Shown: positions 15,640 through 23,136 of the stretch, piece by piece
Layout of the letters: every line of letters begins with the position of its first letter
Numbering within the stretch: the stretch's first letter is position 1
Made by a program: the position numbers and the translations under genes
Notes under the pieces: generated by a model
The model's database searches: none
Told to the model about the DNA's origin: nothing
The model's input: only the letters and a program-made list of their open reading frames with translations
Source: DASUPK01 sp963724665
GTDB taxonomy: Bacteria > Actinomycetota > Thermoleophilia > Solirubrobacterales > 70-9
DNA: 64,000 bases
Reading direction: 5' to 3'
NCBI GenBank assembly: GCA_963724665.1
Contig: CAVRVH010000007.1
Location: 310,001-374,000, forward strand

Positions 15640-16595
15640 GTCTCTGAGGTTAGAGAGGCAGGCTCACGGGGCTCGGTCGCGTCGGCTCCGTCGAGATGGC
15701 GCCGAAGAAAATGCAGCTGGTCGGCAATAGCTCGCTCGCGCCAGTGGCCCAGATAGATATCGAAGTGCTCGCACGGGTACTCACGTACCTCGACCTTGCC
15801 CTTCGCCCTCCACGCGGCCGCACGGGCGCCGGGTGGGGGGGCGATCGTGTCGCGATCCGCGATCTGGACCAGGATCGGGCAGGGGACCTGCTCGATCCTG
15901 TTGATCGGGCGGTTCAGGTTCTCCCCCAGGACGGCGCGCGCCGAGATCTCGTTGCGCCACGTCGGCCCGGCGATCGAGTTGTAACCCGCCTCGGCGTCGG
16001 AGCTGGTCATCGCAGCAACCTGACCGGGCGGCGCGACGACGGGAATCATGTGAGGGGGGCGTCCCCGGACCGCTCCGGCGGCGTCCTTAACGCCCTCCCA
16101 GGTGACCCGCGCAAGCTGGCCCCAATTGGCGTAGCGGGCGATCTCGCGCAGCGTCCTGATGCCATCGAGGTCCGGGGTCTGACAAACGATCGCGGCGATT
16201 TTGGAGTCATCGGCGGCGAGATATACGACGTGGCCGGCTGACCACGAGGTCCCCCAGAGGATGATCCGATCCGAATCGACGCCGGCCAGGCCCCGGGCGA
16301 ACCCGACAGCCGCCTTGTAGTCCTCACGGTGGCGTGGCGGCCAGGCGAGCTGGCGAGGCTCTCCGCTCGAGTCCCCGAACCCGCGGTAGTCGAAGAGCAG
16401 CACGTCGAGCCCGGCCTCAGCGAAAGCCTCCGCGAAGGGCAGCAGCTCGGAGTCGCGGGTGCCGGCGATGCCGTGCGCCATGACGACGCACGGTCTGCCG
16501 CGCTCGGTCGCGAACGCATCGCCCTGACCGATCAGATGCCAGGCGGCGCAGGTGTCCCCGCTGCTAGGGAACGAGACGTCTCGGCGCTCAGGCAG
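15636..16595 (-). CDS. alpha/beta hydrolase with apparent CTG start
   Basis: The 319-residue serine hydrolase has the nucleophile elbow GTSWSAGH near residue 125 (Ser in GxSxG), the oxyanion region VVMAHGIAGTRDS, LLFDYRGFGDSSGEP, an acid in QIADRDTIAPP and a late His in CEHFDIYLG. Relatives begin about 38 residues before ATG 16481, at a segment like RRDVSFPSSGDTCAAWHL. That segment is open here but holds no ATG, GTG or TTG. A CTG at 16593-16595 lies 6 nt after a perfect GGAGG and overlaps the upstream FMO stop by 8 nt, so CTG is taken as the start. ATG 16481 would remove conserved residues. Confidence 0.7.
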   Translation of the reverse strand: MPERRDVSFPSSGDTCAAWHLIGQGDAFATERGRPCVVMAHGIAGTRDSELLPFAEAFAEAGLDVLLFDYRGFGDSSGEPRQLAWPPRHREDYKAAVGFARGLAGVDSDRIILWGTSWSAGHVVYLAADDSKIAAIVCQTPDLDGIRTLREIARYANWGQLARVTWEGVKDAAGAVRGRPPHMIPVVAPPGQVAAMTSSDAEAGYNSIAGPTWRNEISARAVLGENLNRPINRIEQVPCPILVQIADRDTIAPPPGARAAAWRAKGKVEVREYPCEHFDIYLGHWRERAIADQLHFLRRHLDGADATEPREPASLTSET

Positions 16596-17964
16596 CTGCC
16601 GCCTCCGCGGTCAGGACCCGGCCGGCGAGCTTCGGCGCCATTCCCTGCTCCGCGCGCTTTCGCCCTGCCGGGATCTCGCGCGTCCAGACATCGTGCTCGT
16701 ACGTGTACCACTCGATCTGCATCGTGTGGCGGGGGCGGTCCGTGTAGTTCCCGGAGTGGATCTGCTGATCGCGGCGGATCGTCTCCTCCATCTCGCTGAC
16801 GGGAGGCAGCGCGTAGTCGCCACCGGCGTAGCGGGCCACGAGCTTCGACTGGAGCTCGACGAAGGGGAAGAGGGTCGGGATCGTCTGGGCGAAGCCGACG
16901 AAGGCGAGGTCGTCCATTCCCGGCTTGAAGACCCGCTTGTAGAGCGGGAAGCGGTTCTCCGGCGCCGACAGGAACTCCTCATCAAAGAAGGGGAAGGTGA
17001 TCTTGTAGCCGGTGGCGTACACGATGGCGTCGATCTTCTCGATGGAGCCGTCGTCGAAGAGGACGCTGTCGCCCTGGAGCTCCTGGACGTTGGGCTTCGC
17101 CACCGCGTCGCCCGAGCCGAGCCGCAGCAGCAGCTCGCTCGAGACGGTCGGATGCGCCTCAAGGAAGTTGTGGTTGGGGTGGGGGAGGCCGAAGTCCTCC
17201 ATCCGGCCGGAGGCGAGTCGCGGCAGGATGCGGGCCATCCGGCGCTGCAGCCTCAGCGGCAGGCGGGGGTTGACCTTCACCATCGTGTCCATCGGGCGGC
17301 CCATGAAGTACTTGGGCATCACCCAGGCGCCGCTGCGGGTCGAGAGGAAGACCTTCTCGGCCACGCCCTTGCGCGAGAGCTCCGAGACGATGTCGACGGC
17401 GCTGTTCCCGATGCCGACCACCAGGACGCGCTTGCCCATCAGGTCGAGCGGGTCCTGCGGGCCGATGTAGTGATGGGAGTGGAGCGTCTCTCCGTCGAAG
17501 GTGCCGGGGAAGTCGGGGAAGCGCGGGTCCCAGTGGTGTCCGTTGCCGACCACGAGGAAATCGAACTCCTGGGACGAGCCATCCCCGAGCGTGATCTCCC
17601 AGCCGCCGGTGGCCTTGCGCTCGGCTCGGTCGACCGGCGACTCGAAGCGGATGCGGTCGCGGAGCGAGAAGGCGTCGGCGTAGCGGTGCAGGTACTCGTT
17701 GATCTGCGTGTGGTGGGGATAGTCCGGGTACTCGTCCGGTCCCATCGGCATGTCGCGAAAGGACACGCCGTCGCGCGAGGTGTCGATGTGGAGCGACTGG
17801 TAGGCCGAGGAGCGCCCGTTCGGGTTTCCGAAATACCAGTTGCCGCCGATGTCGTCGCTGGCCTCGAAGCAGGTGTAGGGGAGACCCCAATCGGAGAATG
17901 CCTTGCCCGCGGTCAGGCCGCTGATGCCGGCGCCGATCACGCAGGTTGTGGGCTTCGCGGACAT
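16588..17964 (-). CDS. flavin-containing monooxygenase
   Basis: The 458-residue FAD/NADPH monooxygenase has an FAD-binding VIGAGISGLTAG at the N-terminus, the FMO/BVMO signature region FPGTFDGETLHSHHY near residue 150, the NADPH loop VVGIGNSAVDIV near 185, and YATGYKITFPF near 335. It would oxygenate a soft nucleophile or ketone. It is the first gene of an overlapping operon with the hydrolase and CnoX. A hydrolase partner suits ester products of a Baeyer-Villiger reaction, but this is inference. Confidence 0.88.
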   Translation of the reverse strand: MSAKPTTCVIGAGISGLTAGKAFSDWGLPYTCFEASDDIGGNWYFGNPNGRSSAYQSLHIDTSRDGVSFRDMPMGPDEYPDYPHHTQINEYLHRYADAFSLRDRIRFESPVDRAERKATGGWEITLGDGSSQEFDFLVVGNGHHWDPRFPDFPGTFDGETLHSHHYIGPQDPLDLMGKRVLVVGIGNSAVDIVSELSRKGVAEKVFLSTRSGAWVMPKYFMGRPMDTMVKVNPRLPLRLQRRMARILPRLASGRMEDFGLPHPNHNFLEAHPTVSSELLLRLGSGDAVAKPNVQELQGDSVLFDDGSIEKIDAIVYATGYKITFPFFDEEFLSAPENRFPLYKRVFKPGMDDLAFVGFAQTIPTLFPFVELQSKLVARYAGGDYALPPVSEMEETIRRDQQIHSGNYTDRPRHTMQIEWYTYEHDVWTREIPAGRKRAEQGMAPKLAGRVLTAEAAAA

Positions 17965-17977
17965 CGAGGCCTTGCGG

Positions 17978-17983
17978 AGTCTA
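17978..17983 (-). promoter_or_regulatory. -10 box of the FMO operon
   Basis: TAGACT on the minus strand ends 13 nt before ATG 17964, giving a short leader. The inverted repeat at 17985-18008 abuts it. Confidence 0.4.
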
Positions 17984-17984
17984 G

Positions 17985-18008
17985 GGAACTGGCTGGTCAG
18001 CCAGTTCC
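17985..18008. repeat. 10-bp perfect inverted repeat at FMO promoter
   Basis: GGAACTGGCT and AGCCAGTTCC flank a 4-nt loop (GGTC). It lies between the ccdA stop and the FMO -10 box and would cover the -35 region. No T-run follows on either strand, so an operator is more likely than a terminator. Confidence 0.5.
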
Positions 18009-18014
18009 GCTGGA

Positions 18015-18761
18015 TCAGTAATTGGCTGAGAAGTTGATCCCGAGGCTGTTGAGCAGGTCCTGGGCCCAGCGATTGAAGGTGTCGAACCAGCCGGTCAGGA
18101 TCGCGACGCCGAATGCGATCAGGATGAAGCCGCCGATCGCCATGATCACCGGGTAGTGGCGCTTGACGACGGCGAAGGCGGTCGTCATCCGCCCGAAGGC
18201 GACCGAGGTGAGCAGGAAGGGGATCGCGAGGCCGGCCGAGTACACGGCGAGCAGGAGGCCACCATGGACTTCAGACCCGGACGCAGCGGCGGCGCTGAGG
18301 ATGGCGCCGAGCGTCGGGCCGATACAGGGCGTCCAGGCGATCCCGAAGGCGAGGCCCGCCACCACAGGTCCGCCTGTCCCAGCACGCTCCAGCAGTCCCT
18401 CGACATGCCACTCACGGTTGAGCACCGGGACGAATAGGGCGCTGACGAAGAGGACGCCCATCGCGATGATCAGCCAGGCGGCGATCTTCTCGAGGAGGAG
18501 CTGGTGGTCCCTGAGAGTGCTGCCGAGGCCAGTCGCTCCGAGTCCCAGGAGGATGAAGATCGCCGAGAAGCTCGCGACGAACAGCAGGCTCGGAACGATC
18601 ACCCGGCGCCAGTCCGCCTTCTCGAGGTCAGCGGCCGCCACACCGGTGACGGCCGAGAGGTAGCCCGGCACCAGCGGCAGAACGCAGGGCGAAAGGAAGG
18701 AGATGATCCCGGCGGCCAGGGCCGTGAGTACTCCGATTCCCGCCGCGGGATCAGTGCTCAT
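18015..18761 (-). CDS. ccdA: CcdA-family thiol:disulfide transporter
   Basis: The 248-residue protein has six transmembrane helices and the two conserved Cys-Pro sites of CcdA/DsbD-beta proteins: FLSPCVLPLVPGYLS near residue 25 and WTPCIGPTLG near 145. It carries reducing equivalents from cytoplasmic thioredoxin across the membrane, for cytochrome c maturation or disulfide reduction. No cytochrome maturation genes are adjacent. The start ATG lies inside the end of a 39-codon upstream reading frame. Confidence 0.9.
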   Translation of the reverse strand: MSTDPAAGIGVLTALAAGIISFLSPCVLPLVPGYLSAVTGVAAADLEKADWRRVIVPSLLFVASFSAIFILLGLGATGLGSTLRDHQLLLEKIAAWLIIAMGVLFVSALFVPVLNREWHVEGLLERAGTGGPVVAGLAFGIAWTPCIGPTLGAILSAAAASGSEVHGGLLLAVYSAGLAIPFLLTSVAFGRMTTAFAVVKRHYPVIMAIGGFILIAFGVAILTGWFDTFNRWAQDLLNSLGINFSANY

Positions 18762-18870
18762 GCAGTGATTCTGGCGGACCTGAGGCCTGTTCCATCTGCT
18801 GCTCCCAGGCGTCGGAGGGAGGCACCGTGATTTGTACGGAGTGGATCTGCGGCTGAGCGCGGATGTTCAT
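18751..18870 (-). CDS. possible 39-residue small protein upstream of ccdA
   Basis: The ATG-initiated frame encodes MNIRAQPQIHSVQITVPPSD and 19 more residues, ending in a TGA inside ccdA (11-nt overlap). Third positions are GC-rich as in real genes and the overlap would allow coupled translation. There is no signal or membrane segment, no recognised family and no strong ribosome site. It could be a leader peptide or chance. Confidence 0.3.
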   Translation of the reverse strand: MNIRAQPQIHSVQITVPPSDAWEQQMEQASGPPESLHEH

Positions 18871-18885
18871 GTAAACGGCCCTGGG

Positions 18886-18891
18886 TACGGT
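18886..18891 (+). promoter_or_regulatory. possible -10 box of small RNA candidate
   Basis: TACGGT would start transcription near 18898, just upstream of the two hairpins described next. Confidence 0.25.
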
Positions 18892-18897
18892 GAAGGC

Positions 18898-19005
18898 TGC
18901 ATCCGGATCCCCGGCCAACGGCACCCGTTTTAAGCGTCCAGCACGTTGGCCAACCCGGCGAGGCGGCCTTCATCCCCCTGGGGTCGCCTCGCCGGTCTTT
19001 CAATT
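18898..19005 (+). ncRNA. candidate structured RNA with two strong hairpins
   Basis: This gene-free stretch between ccdA and the HNH gene holds two perfect inverted repeats. GGCCAACG (18913-18920) pairs with CGTTGGCC (18944-18951), and CCGGCGAGGCG (18955-18965) pairs with CGCCTCGCCGG (18985-18995). The second is followed by TCTTTCAATTT, which reads as an intrinsic terminator on the plus strand. It may be a small RNA of about 105 nt, or on the other strand a structured leader of ccdA or the 3' end of the HNH transcript. No known RNA family was recognised. Confidence 0.35.
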
Positions 19006-19051
19006 TGGCCTGTTGTTGGGCGAATGATTCGGTGGCGTAAACAACACCGGC

Positions 19052-19405
19052 CTAAGGGCGGATCAGACGGGGTGGGGGACGCCTTGGGCGAGCCGACGCC
19101 GGCCACTCGGGTCTCTCCCACGTCAGTTTCGCCTGCGCGATGGCCTCTTGCTCGACCCTCGGATGACAGCTCCGGCAGACCGGCTCGAGGTTCTCCAGCA
19201 CGTCCAGGCCCCCATAGCGCCGCGGCATCCTGTGGTGCGCGACCAGATCGTCGCGGGATCCACAGGCAACGCACGCTGCGCCGGCTGTGACCATGGACGA
19301 GAGGACCGGCCATGGCAGATGTTCCGGGGACTGCCTCATCCGCATCGCCTCGATTCCACAGGGCGGGCCGGATGCGACCGGATCCCCAATGCGTGGGGAA
19401 TGCAC
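19052..19405 (-). CDS. HNH endonuclease domain protein
   Basis: The 117-residue protein has a compact HNH fold with zinc-binding CxxC pairs: CVACGSRDDLVAHHRMPRRYGG then NLEPVCRSCHPRVE. The catalytic His pair is in VAHHRMP. The N-terminal 40 residues look poorly conserved and may be over-extended; ATG 19345 or 19339 are alternatives to GTG 19405. No restriction-modification or phage genes are nearby, so it is a stand-alone HNH protein of unknown target. Confidence 0.7.
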   Translation of the reverse strand: MHSPRIGDPVASGPPCGIEAMRMRQSPEHLPWPVLSSMVTAGAACVACGSRDDLVAHHRMPRRYGGLDVLENLEPVCRSCHPRVEQEAIAQAKLTWERPEWPASARPRRPPPRLIRP

Positions 19406-19426
19406 GGGAAGATGAGTTATGGAAAC

Positions 19427-19878
19427 TCAGGCGAGGCGCTTCTCGTACCAGCGGTCGGCGCGCGGATTCGCGTTGTAGTCCGGGATTTCGCGGTATCCGG
19501 CCTCCCGATACATCGCGTTCGCCTCCGTCAGCCGCGCGTTCGTGTCCAGGCGGATCGCCCGCAGGCCGCGCTCGCGGGCGCGCTGCTCGAGCTCCTCGAG
19601 GATTCGCTTGGCGACGCCGGCGCCCCTGTGGTCCGGCACCACGTACATCCGCTTGACCTCCGCCACCTCTGGACCAGACACCCGCAGTGCGCCCATGCCG
19701 ACCGGGTTCTGACCCACGTACGCAACCAGCGTGTCGCTGTCCCGTCTGATCGCTTCAGCCAGCGGCGTGTTCGGCCTGGCTGCGCCGTTATGCGAGGCGC
19801 CTCGGCGAGCCGGAGCATCGAAGGATCATCCGGCGGCACCTGTCTGAGCTCGATCTCCACGACCCGGCAAGTTGACAT
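19427..19878 (-). pseudogene. GNAT acetyltransferase, frameshifted
   Basis: Two reading frames together make one GNAT. The N-terminal part (MSTCRVVEIELRQVPPDDPS, then MLRLAEA) runs from 19878 and is followed in another frame by RPNTPLAEAIRRDSDTLVAY, KRMYVVPDHRGAGVAKRILEEL (acetyl-CoA loop) and the C-terminus. The switch lies between about 19800 and 19770. Either a recent single-base indel has inactivated the gene or the base call is wrong. GTG 19860 is an alternative start. Confidence 0.65.
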
Positions 19879-19884
19879 AACGAT

Positions 19885-19902
19885 GCGCCGGTTATCCGGC
19901 GC
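19885..19902. repeat. 7-bp inverted repeat
   Basis: GCGCCGG and CCGGCGC flank TTAT, between the DUF202 stop and the broken GNAT start. It has no T-tract; it is a possible operator or a weak terminator. Confidence 0.3.
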
Positions 19903-19917
19903 GCGGCTGGCGCCGGT

Positions 19918-20292
19918 TCAGCCCGACGCCGCGATCAACGCGACGGTGGCGAGGCAGAGCACCACCCCAGCGATCATCAGCCAGCGGGTCTCGACTCTCG
20001 AGCTCTGGATCATCTCCCCCCGATCCACCGCCGTCTCGACCCTCCGCGAGCGGAGCGAGCCGTAGCTGAACAGCGCCACCGAGTAGAGCGCCCAGCCGAT
20101 CCCGACGACGAGATAGGGCCATTCGGTTGAGGTCCCGCTGAGCTCCGGGACCACACGGCCGACGGCGATGGCGACGGCGATCGAGGTGAGCGCCGTGCGC
20201 CACCAGGCCAGTTCGGTGCGCTCGGCAGCCAGCCGGGTGCGCCGAATCGCGTCCCACCCCTCGCTCGGCTCTTTTGAATTTTCGGTCTGCAT
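19918..20292 (-). CDS. DUF202 (YidH-type) membrane protein
   Basis: The 124-residue protein has three transmembrane helices. The N-terminal signature RRTRLAAERTELAWWRTALT is characteristic of DUF202, followed by helices at about 38-52, 62-80 and 103-123. Function is unknown in this family. ATG 20292 has a TAAATA box 7 nt upstream, and its promoter is interlocked with that of the divergent phosphatase gene. Confidence 0.85.
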   Translation of the reverse strand: MQTENSKEPSEGWDAIRRTRLAAERTELAWWRTALTSIAVAIAVGRVVPELSGTSTEWPYLVVGIGWALYSVALFSYGSLRSRRVETAVDRGEMIQSSRVETRWLMIAGVVLCLATVALIAASG

Positions 20293-20299
20293 GCCTTCC

Positions 20300-20305
20300 T
20301 ATTTA
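20300..20305 (-). promoter_or_regulatory. -10 box, DUF202 gene
   Basis: TAAATA on the minus strand ends 7 nt before ATG 20292. Its TA (20304-20305) is shared with the opposing TACGAT box. Confidence 0.45.
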
Positions 20306-20309
20306 CGAT
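20304..20309 (+). promoter_or_regulatory. -10 box, PP2C phosphatase gene
   Basis: TACGAT ends 7 nt before ATG 20317, predicting a leaderless mRNA. Confidence 0.55.
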
Positions 20310-20316
20310 TAAACGC

Positions 20317-21948
20317 ATGCCTCTTAGGGATCGGGAGCTGGTCAACCCACCACCCACTCTCGCAGGCTTACAGGAGCTCTCCGGGCCGGCGCTGATCGCG
20401 ATGCTGATGGCCAGCGCCATCGCGGTGGTCGATGGGCTCGCGTCCAACCAGCTGGTCATCATCGGCCTGCTCGCGATCCCTCCGGTGATCGCGGCGATGA
20501 ACGCATCGCTGCCCGAAACCGCGGTGGTCGGCGCCTTCTGCCTTGTGCTGGGACTCCTCTCCATCCTGTGGAATCAGGGCATCGACGGCGGGCAGCGCCT
20601 CGTTGCGTTGACGACCGTCTTGGCCGGGACGCTCGTCGGCCTCTGGGTGGCGAGCTTGCGACTCAGCCTGAATCGGGAGCAGGCCGCCTCTGAGCTGCTG
20701 GCCGACGCCGGAGCGCTGATGGAGGACGCCTTGAACCGGAGGGAGCGGGCCCAGCATCTTGCCGGCCTCGCGATCAATGGTCTGGGGGACGTGGCGATGG
20801 TCGACATGGTGATGCCCGACGGTTCGATTCAGCGAATGGCCGCCAGGGGTCGGGACACGGACGTGGCAGACATCTTCGTGAAGCTGAGAGCGGACGCACC
20901 GATCGACCCCCACGGCCCGCATCCGGTCGCTGAAGTGATCCGGACCGGCCGGACGATTGACCTCGACCAGCTGTCCGACAACGAGATCGAGCGGATCACC
21001 ACTCGGGAGAACGAGCGCGAGATGCTTCGGAAGCATCGCTTCAAGTCGTGCATCGTGCTCCCACTGGGCGCCCGCGGGCAGGTGCTCGGGGCCCTGACTC
21101 TCTGGATCATGCGCCCGTCGAAGACCTTCGACGAGACGGCACGCCGGACGGCCAAGCGCCTCGCCGACCGCGCGGCCCTCGCGCTCGACAACGCCCGCCT
21201 GCACGAGCAGCAGGCCCACATCGCGTCGGTCCTCCAGCGCAGCCTGCTGCCACGCTCCCTGCCCGAGATCCGGGGCTTCGAGGCCTCGTCACGCTTCCTT
21301 GCCGCCGGGGAGGCCTATGAGGTGGGCGGCGACTTCTACGACGTCTTCCGGAGCGGCTCGGGCAGCTGGACCGCCGTGATCGGAGACGTCTGCGGCAAGG
21401 GGCCGGAGGCCGCGTCACTGACGGCACTGGCGCGCTACACAGTGCGGACCGCATCCTCGCCAGAGAACTCCCCGAGCCAGGTGCTGCGCACCCTGCACGA
21501 CTCGATCAGCTCGGACCGCGCTGATCTGCGCTTCTGCACCGCGGCTCTGGCACGGATACAGACCCCCTCGAACGGGCGCGGAACCGCGCGCCTCACGGTA
21601 TCGCTCGGCGGGCACCCGTTGCCCCTGATTCTGCGCAAGAGCGGGAAGGTCGACTCAGTCGGCCAGCCGGGGACCCTGCTCGGCGCGCTCCCCTCCCCCG
21701 TGCTCGCGGACGCGGACGCCACACTCGCGGTCGGAGACTCCCTGATCCTGTATACGGACGGCATGCTCGACGTCCGCGATCGGAGCATGCGGGATGACCC
21801 GGAGTGGCTCGCGAAGCAGCTCGCCAGAGCGGCGGGCGAGAGCGCCGACGAGATCGCCGAGCACCTCTCCCAGGCTGCGATCAAGCGCCACGGCGGCGAA
21901 CCCCGCGACGACATCGCCGTGCTGGTCCTGCATCGCAGCGGCAGGTAG
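20317..21948 (+). CDS. GAF-PP2C (SpoIIE-type) membrane phosphatase
   Basis: The 543-residue protein has an N-terminal membrane module (about four helices, residues 25-120), a coiled linker, a GAF-like sensor domain (about 150-290) and a C-terminal SpoIIE/RsbU-type PP2C phosphatase. Metal-binding acidic sites are visible in GGDFYDVF, GDVCGKGPEA, YTDGMLDVRD and EPRDDIAVLVL. Such enzymes dephosphorylate anti-sigma-factor antagonists. No RsbV/RsbW-like partner is encoded in the window. The next gene starts immediately after its stop. Confidence 0.88.
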   Translation: MPLRDRELVNPPPTLAGLQELSGPALIAMLMASAIAVVDGLASNQLVIIGLLAIPPVIAAMNASLPETAVVGAFCLVLGLLSILWNQGIDGGQRLVALTTVLAGTLVGLWVASLRLSLNREQAASELLADAGALMEDALNRRERAQHLAGLAINGLGDVAMVDMVMPDGSIQRMAARGRDTDVADIFVKLRADAPIDPHGPHPVAEVIRTGRTIDLDQLSDNEIERITTRENEREMLRKHRFKSCIVLPLGARGQVLGALTLWIMRPSKTFDETARRTAKRLADRAALALDNARLHEQQAHIASVLQRSLLPRSLPEIRGFEASSRFLAAGEAYEVGGDFYDVFRSGSGSWTAVIGDVCGKGPEAASLTALARYTVRTASSPENSPSQVLRTLHDSISSDRADLRFCTAALARIQTPSNGRGTARLTVSLGGHPLPLILRKSGKVDSVGQPGTLLGALPSPVLADADATLAVGDSLILYTDGMLDVRDRSMRDDPEWLAKQLARAAGESADEIAEHLSQAAIKRHGGEPRDDIAVLVLHRSGR

Positions 21949-22683
21949 TTGCCCGCCCGGCCTGTTCACGTCGGCTGTGCGGGTTGGGCCTACCCGCATT
22001 GGCGCGGGCGCCTCTATCCGAACGGGCTGCCGCAGAGACGCTGGCTCTCTCACTACGCCCAGAGGTACGACACCGTCGAGGTCAACAGCACGTTCTACCG
22101 GCTCGCCTCACCGGCGGCCGTCGAGAACTGGGTCGAGCAGAGCCCGAAGGGATTCGTCTTCGCCGTCAAAGCCAGCCGCTACCTGACTCATCGCAAGAGG
22201 CTCAACGCCATCGGCCCCTACATCGGGCGCTTCTACGAGCCGCTCGAGGCGCTCGCCGATGCCAAGAAGCTCGGCCCGACCCTCTGGCAGCTGCCGGAGA
22301 GCTCCCATCGCAACGTTGAGCGGCTCGACGGCGCTCTCAAGGCACTCCCCGACGGGCGTCACGCTTTCGAGTTCCGTCACGCCAGCTGGTTCACCGACGA
22401 GGTTTACGAGCTGCTGCGCGGGCACCGCGTCGCGCTGGTGATCAGCGACGAGGCCTCACGATGGGTGAAGACGCCGCATGTCCGCACCGCCGATTGGACC
22501 TACATCCGATTCCATCACGGCAGCCGGGGCCGGCACGGCAACTACTCGGACTCCGAGATCGACAGCTGGGCGCGGCGCATCTCGCAGTGGCGCCGCGACA
22601 CGGAGATCTTCGCCTACTTCAACAACGACTGGGAGGGCTACGCGCTCCGCAACGCGGACAGGCTGAAGGAGCGACTGGCCTAG
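21949..22683 (+). CDS. DUF72 (YecE-like) protein
   Basis: The 244-residue TIM-barrel protein has the family signatures VGCAGWAYPHWRG at the start, TVEVNSTFYRL, FAVKASRYLTHRKRL, FEFRHASWF and YAYFNND-like FAYFNNDWEGYA. Biochemical function is not established. The start is TTG 21949, directly after the phosphatase stop codon, so translation is probably coupled. The tail overlaps the convergent gene by 4 bp. Confidence 0.87.
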   Translation: MPARPVHVGCAGWAYPHWRGRLYPNGLPQRRWLSHYAQRYDTVEVNSTFYRLASPAAVENWVEQSPKGFVFAVKASRYLTHRKRLNAIGPYIGRFYEPLEALADAKKLGPTLWQLPESSHRNVERLDGALKALPDGRHAFEFRHASWFTDEVYELLRGHRVALVISDEASRWVKTPHVRTADWTYIRFHHGSRGRHGNYSDSEIDSWARRISQWRRDTEIFAYFNNDWEGYALRNADRLKERLA

Positions 22684-23018
22684 CGCCGGCGCCAGCTGCC
22701 GCCGAGCAGCTTGCCCAGCCGGCCCGTCCGGCGAGGGGCGAACTCCGGTGCGCCCTTCTCGGGCGTAGGAAGCTCGGCCGCTGCAGCCGAGTCAATCGTC
22801 AGGCGCACCGCGCGCTCGGCCGTGCGAGCCACCTCGGGCGCATCGACGAAGCGCAGGTCGCCATCGCCGTTCTCGATGATGAAGCCGTCGAGAATGTGCT
22901 CCCGGTAGTTGTCGACGACCTCGTCGACGACTCCCACCCGCTGGCCGTCCACTGCGTAGACCGGCGTGCCGCGCTTCACGGCCGCGTAGTGGATCGGATT
23001 GCCGTCGTCCGCTGCCAC
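22680..23018 (-). CDS. PRC-barrel-like small protein
   Basis: The 112-residue protein has an N-terminal beta-barrel-like segment (KRGTPVYAVDGQRVGVVDEVV) resembling PRC-barrel/DUF2171 proteins and a basic C-terminal tail (RLGKLLGGSWRRR). It is probably cytoplasmic; the function is unknown. GTG 23018 is chosen because TATATT lies 7 nt upstream and the in-frame region before it has AT-rich third positions unlike coding DNA. Confidence 0.65.
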   Translation of the reverse strand: MAADDGNPIHYAAVKRGTPVYAVDGQRVGVVDEVVDNYREHILDGFIIENGDGDLRFVDAPEVARTAERAVRLTIDSAAAAELPTPEKGAPEFAPRRTGRLGKLLGGSWRRR

Positions 23019-23025
23019 GCGCTGA

Positions 23026-23031
23026 AATATA
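23026..23031 (-). promoter_or_regulatory. -10 box, PRC-barrel-like gene
   Basis: TATATT on the minus strand ends 7 nt before GTG 23018, a good match to the -10 consensus. Confidence 0.6.
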
Positions 23032-23136
23032 GAAGTGGCTGGATATTCAGGGACACCGGTACCAGACAAGCGCCACGGAACTGTTAGCTCCTGAGAGTTG
23101 TGATTCCGACAGCGCCGCTTTGCCTGGAAAGGAGCG

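Noticed and set aside
16552..18021. 489-codon plus-strand frame opposite the FMO gene
   Set aside because: It is the antisense of a gene with complete FMO motifs.
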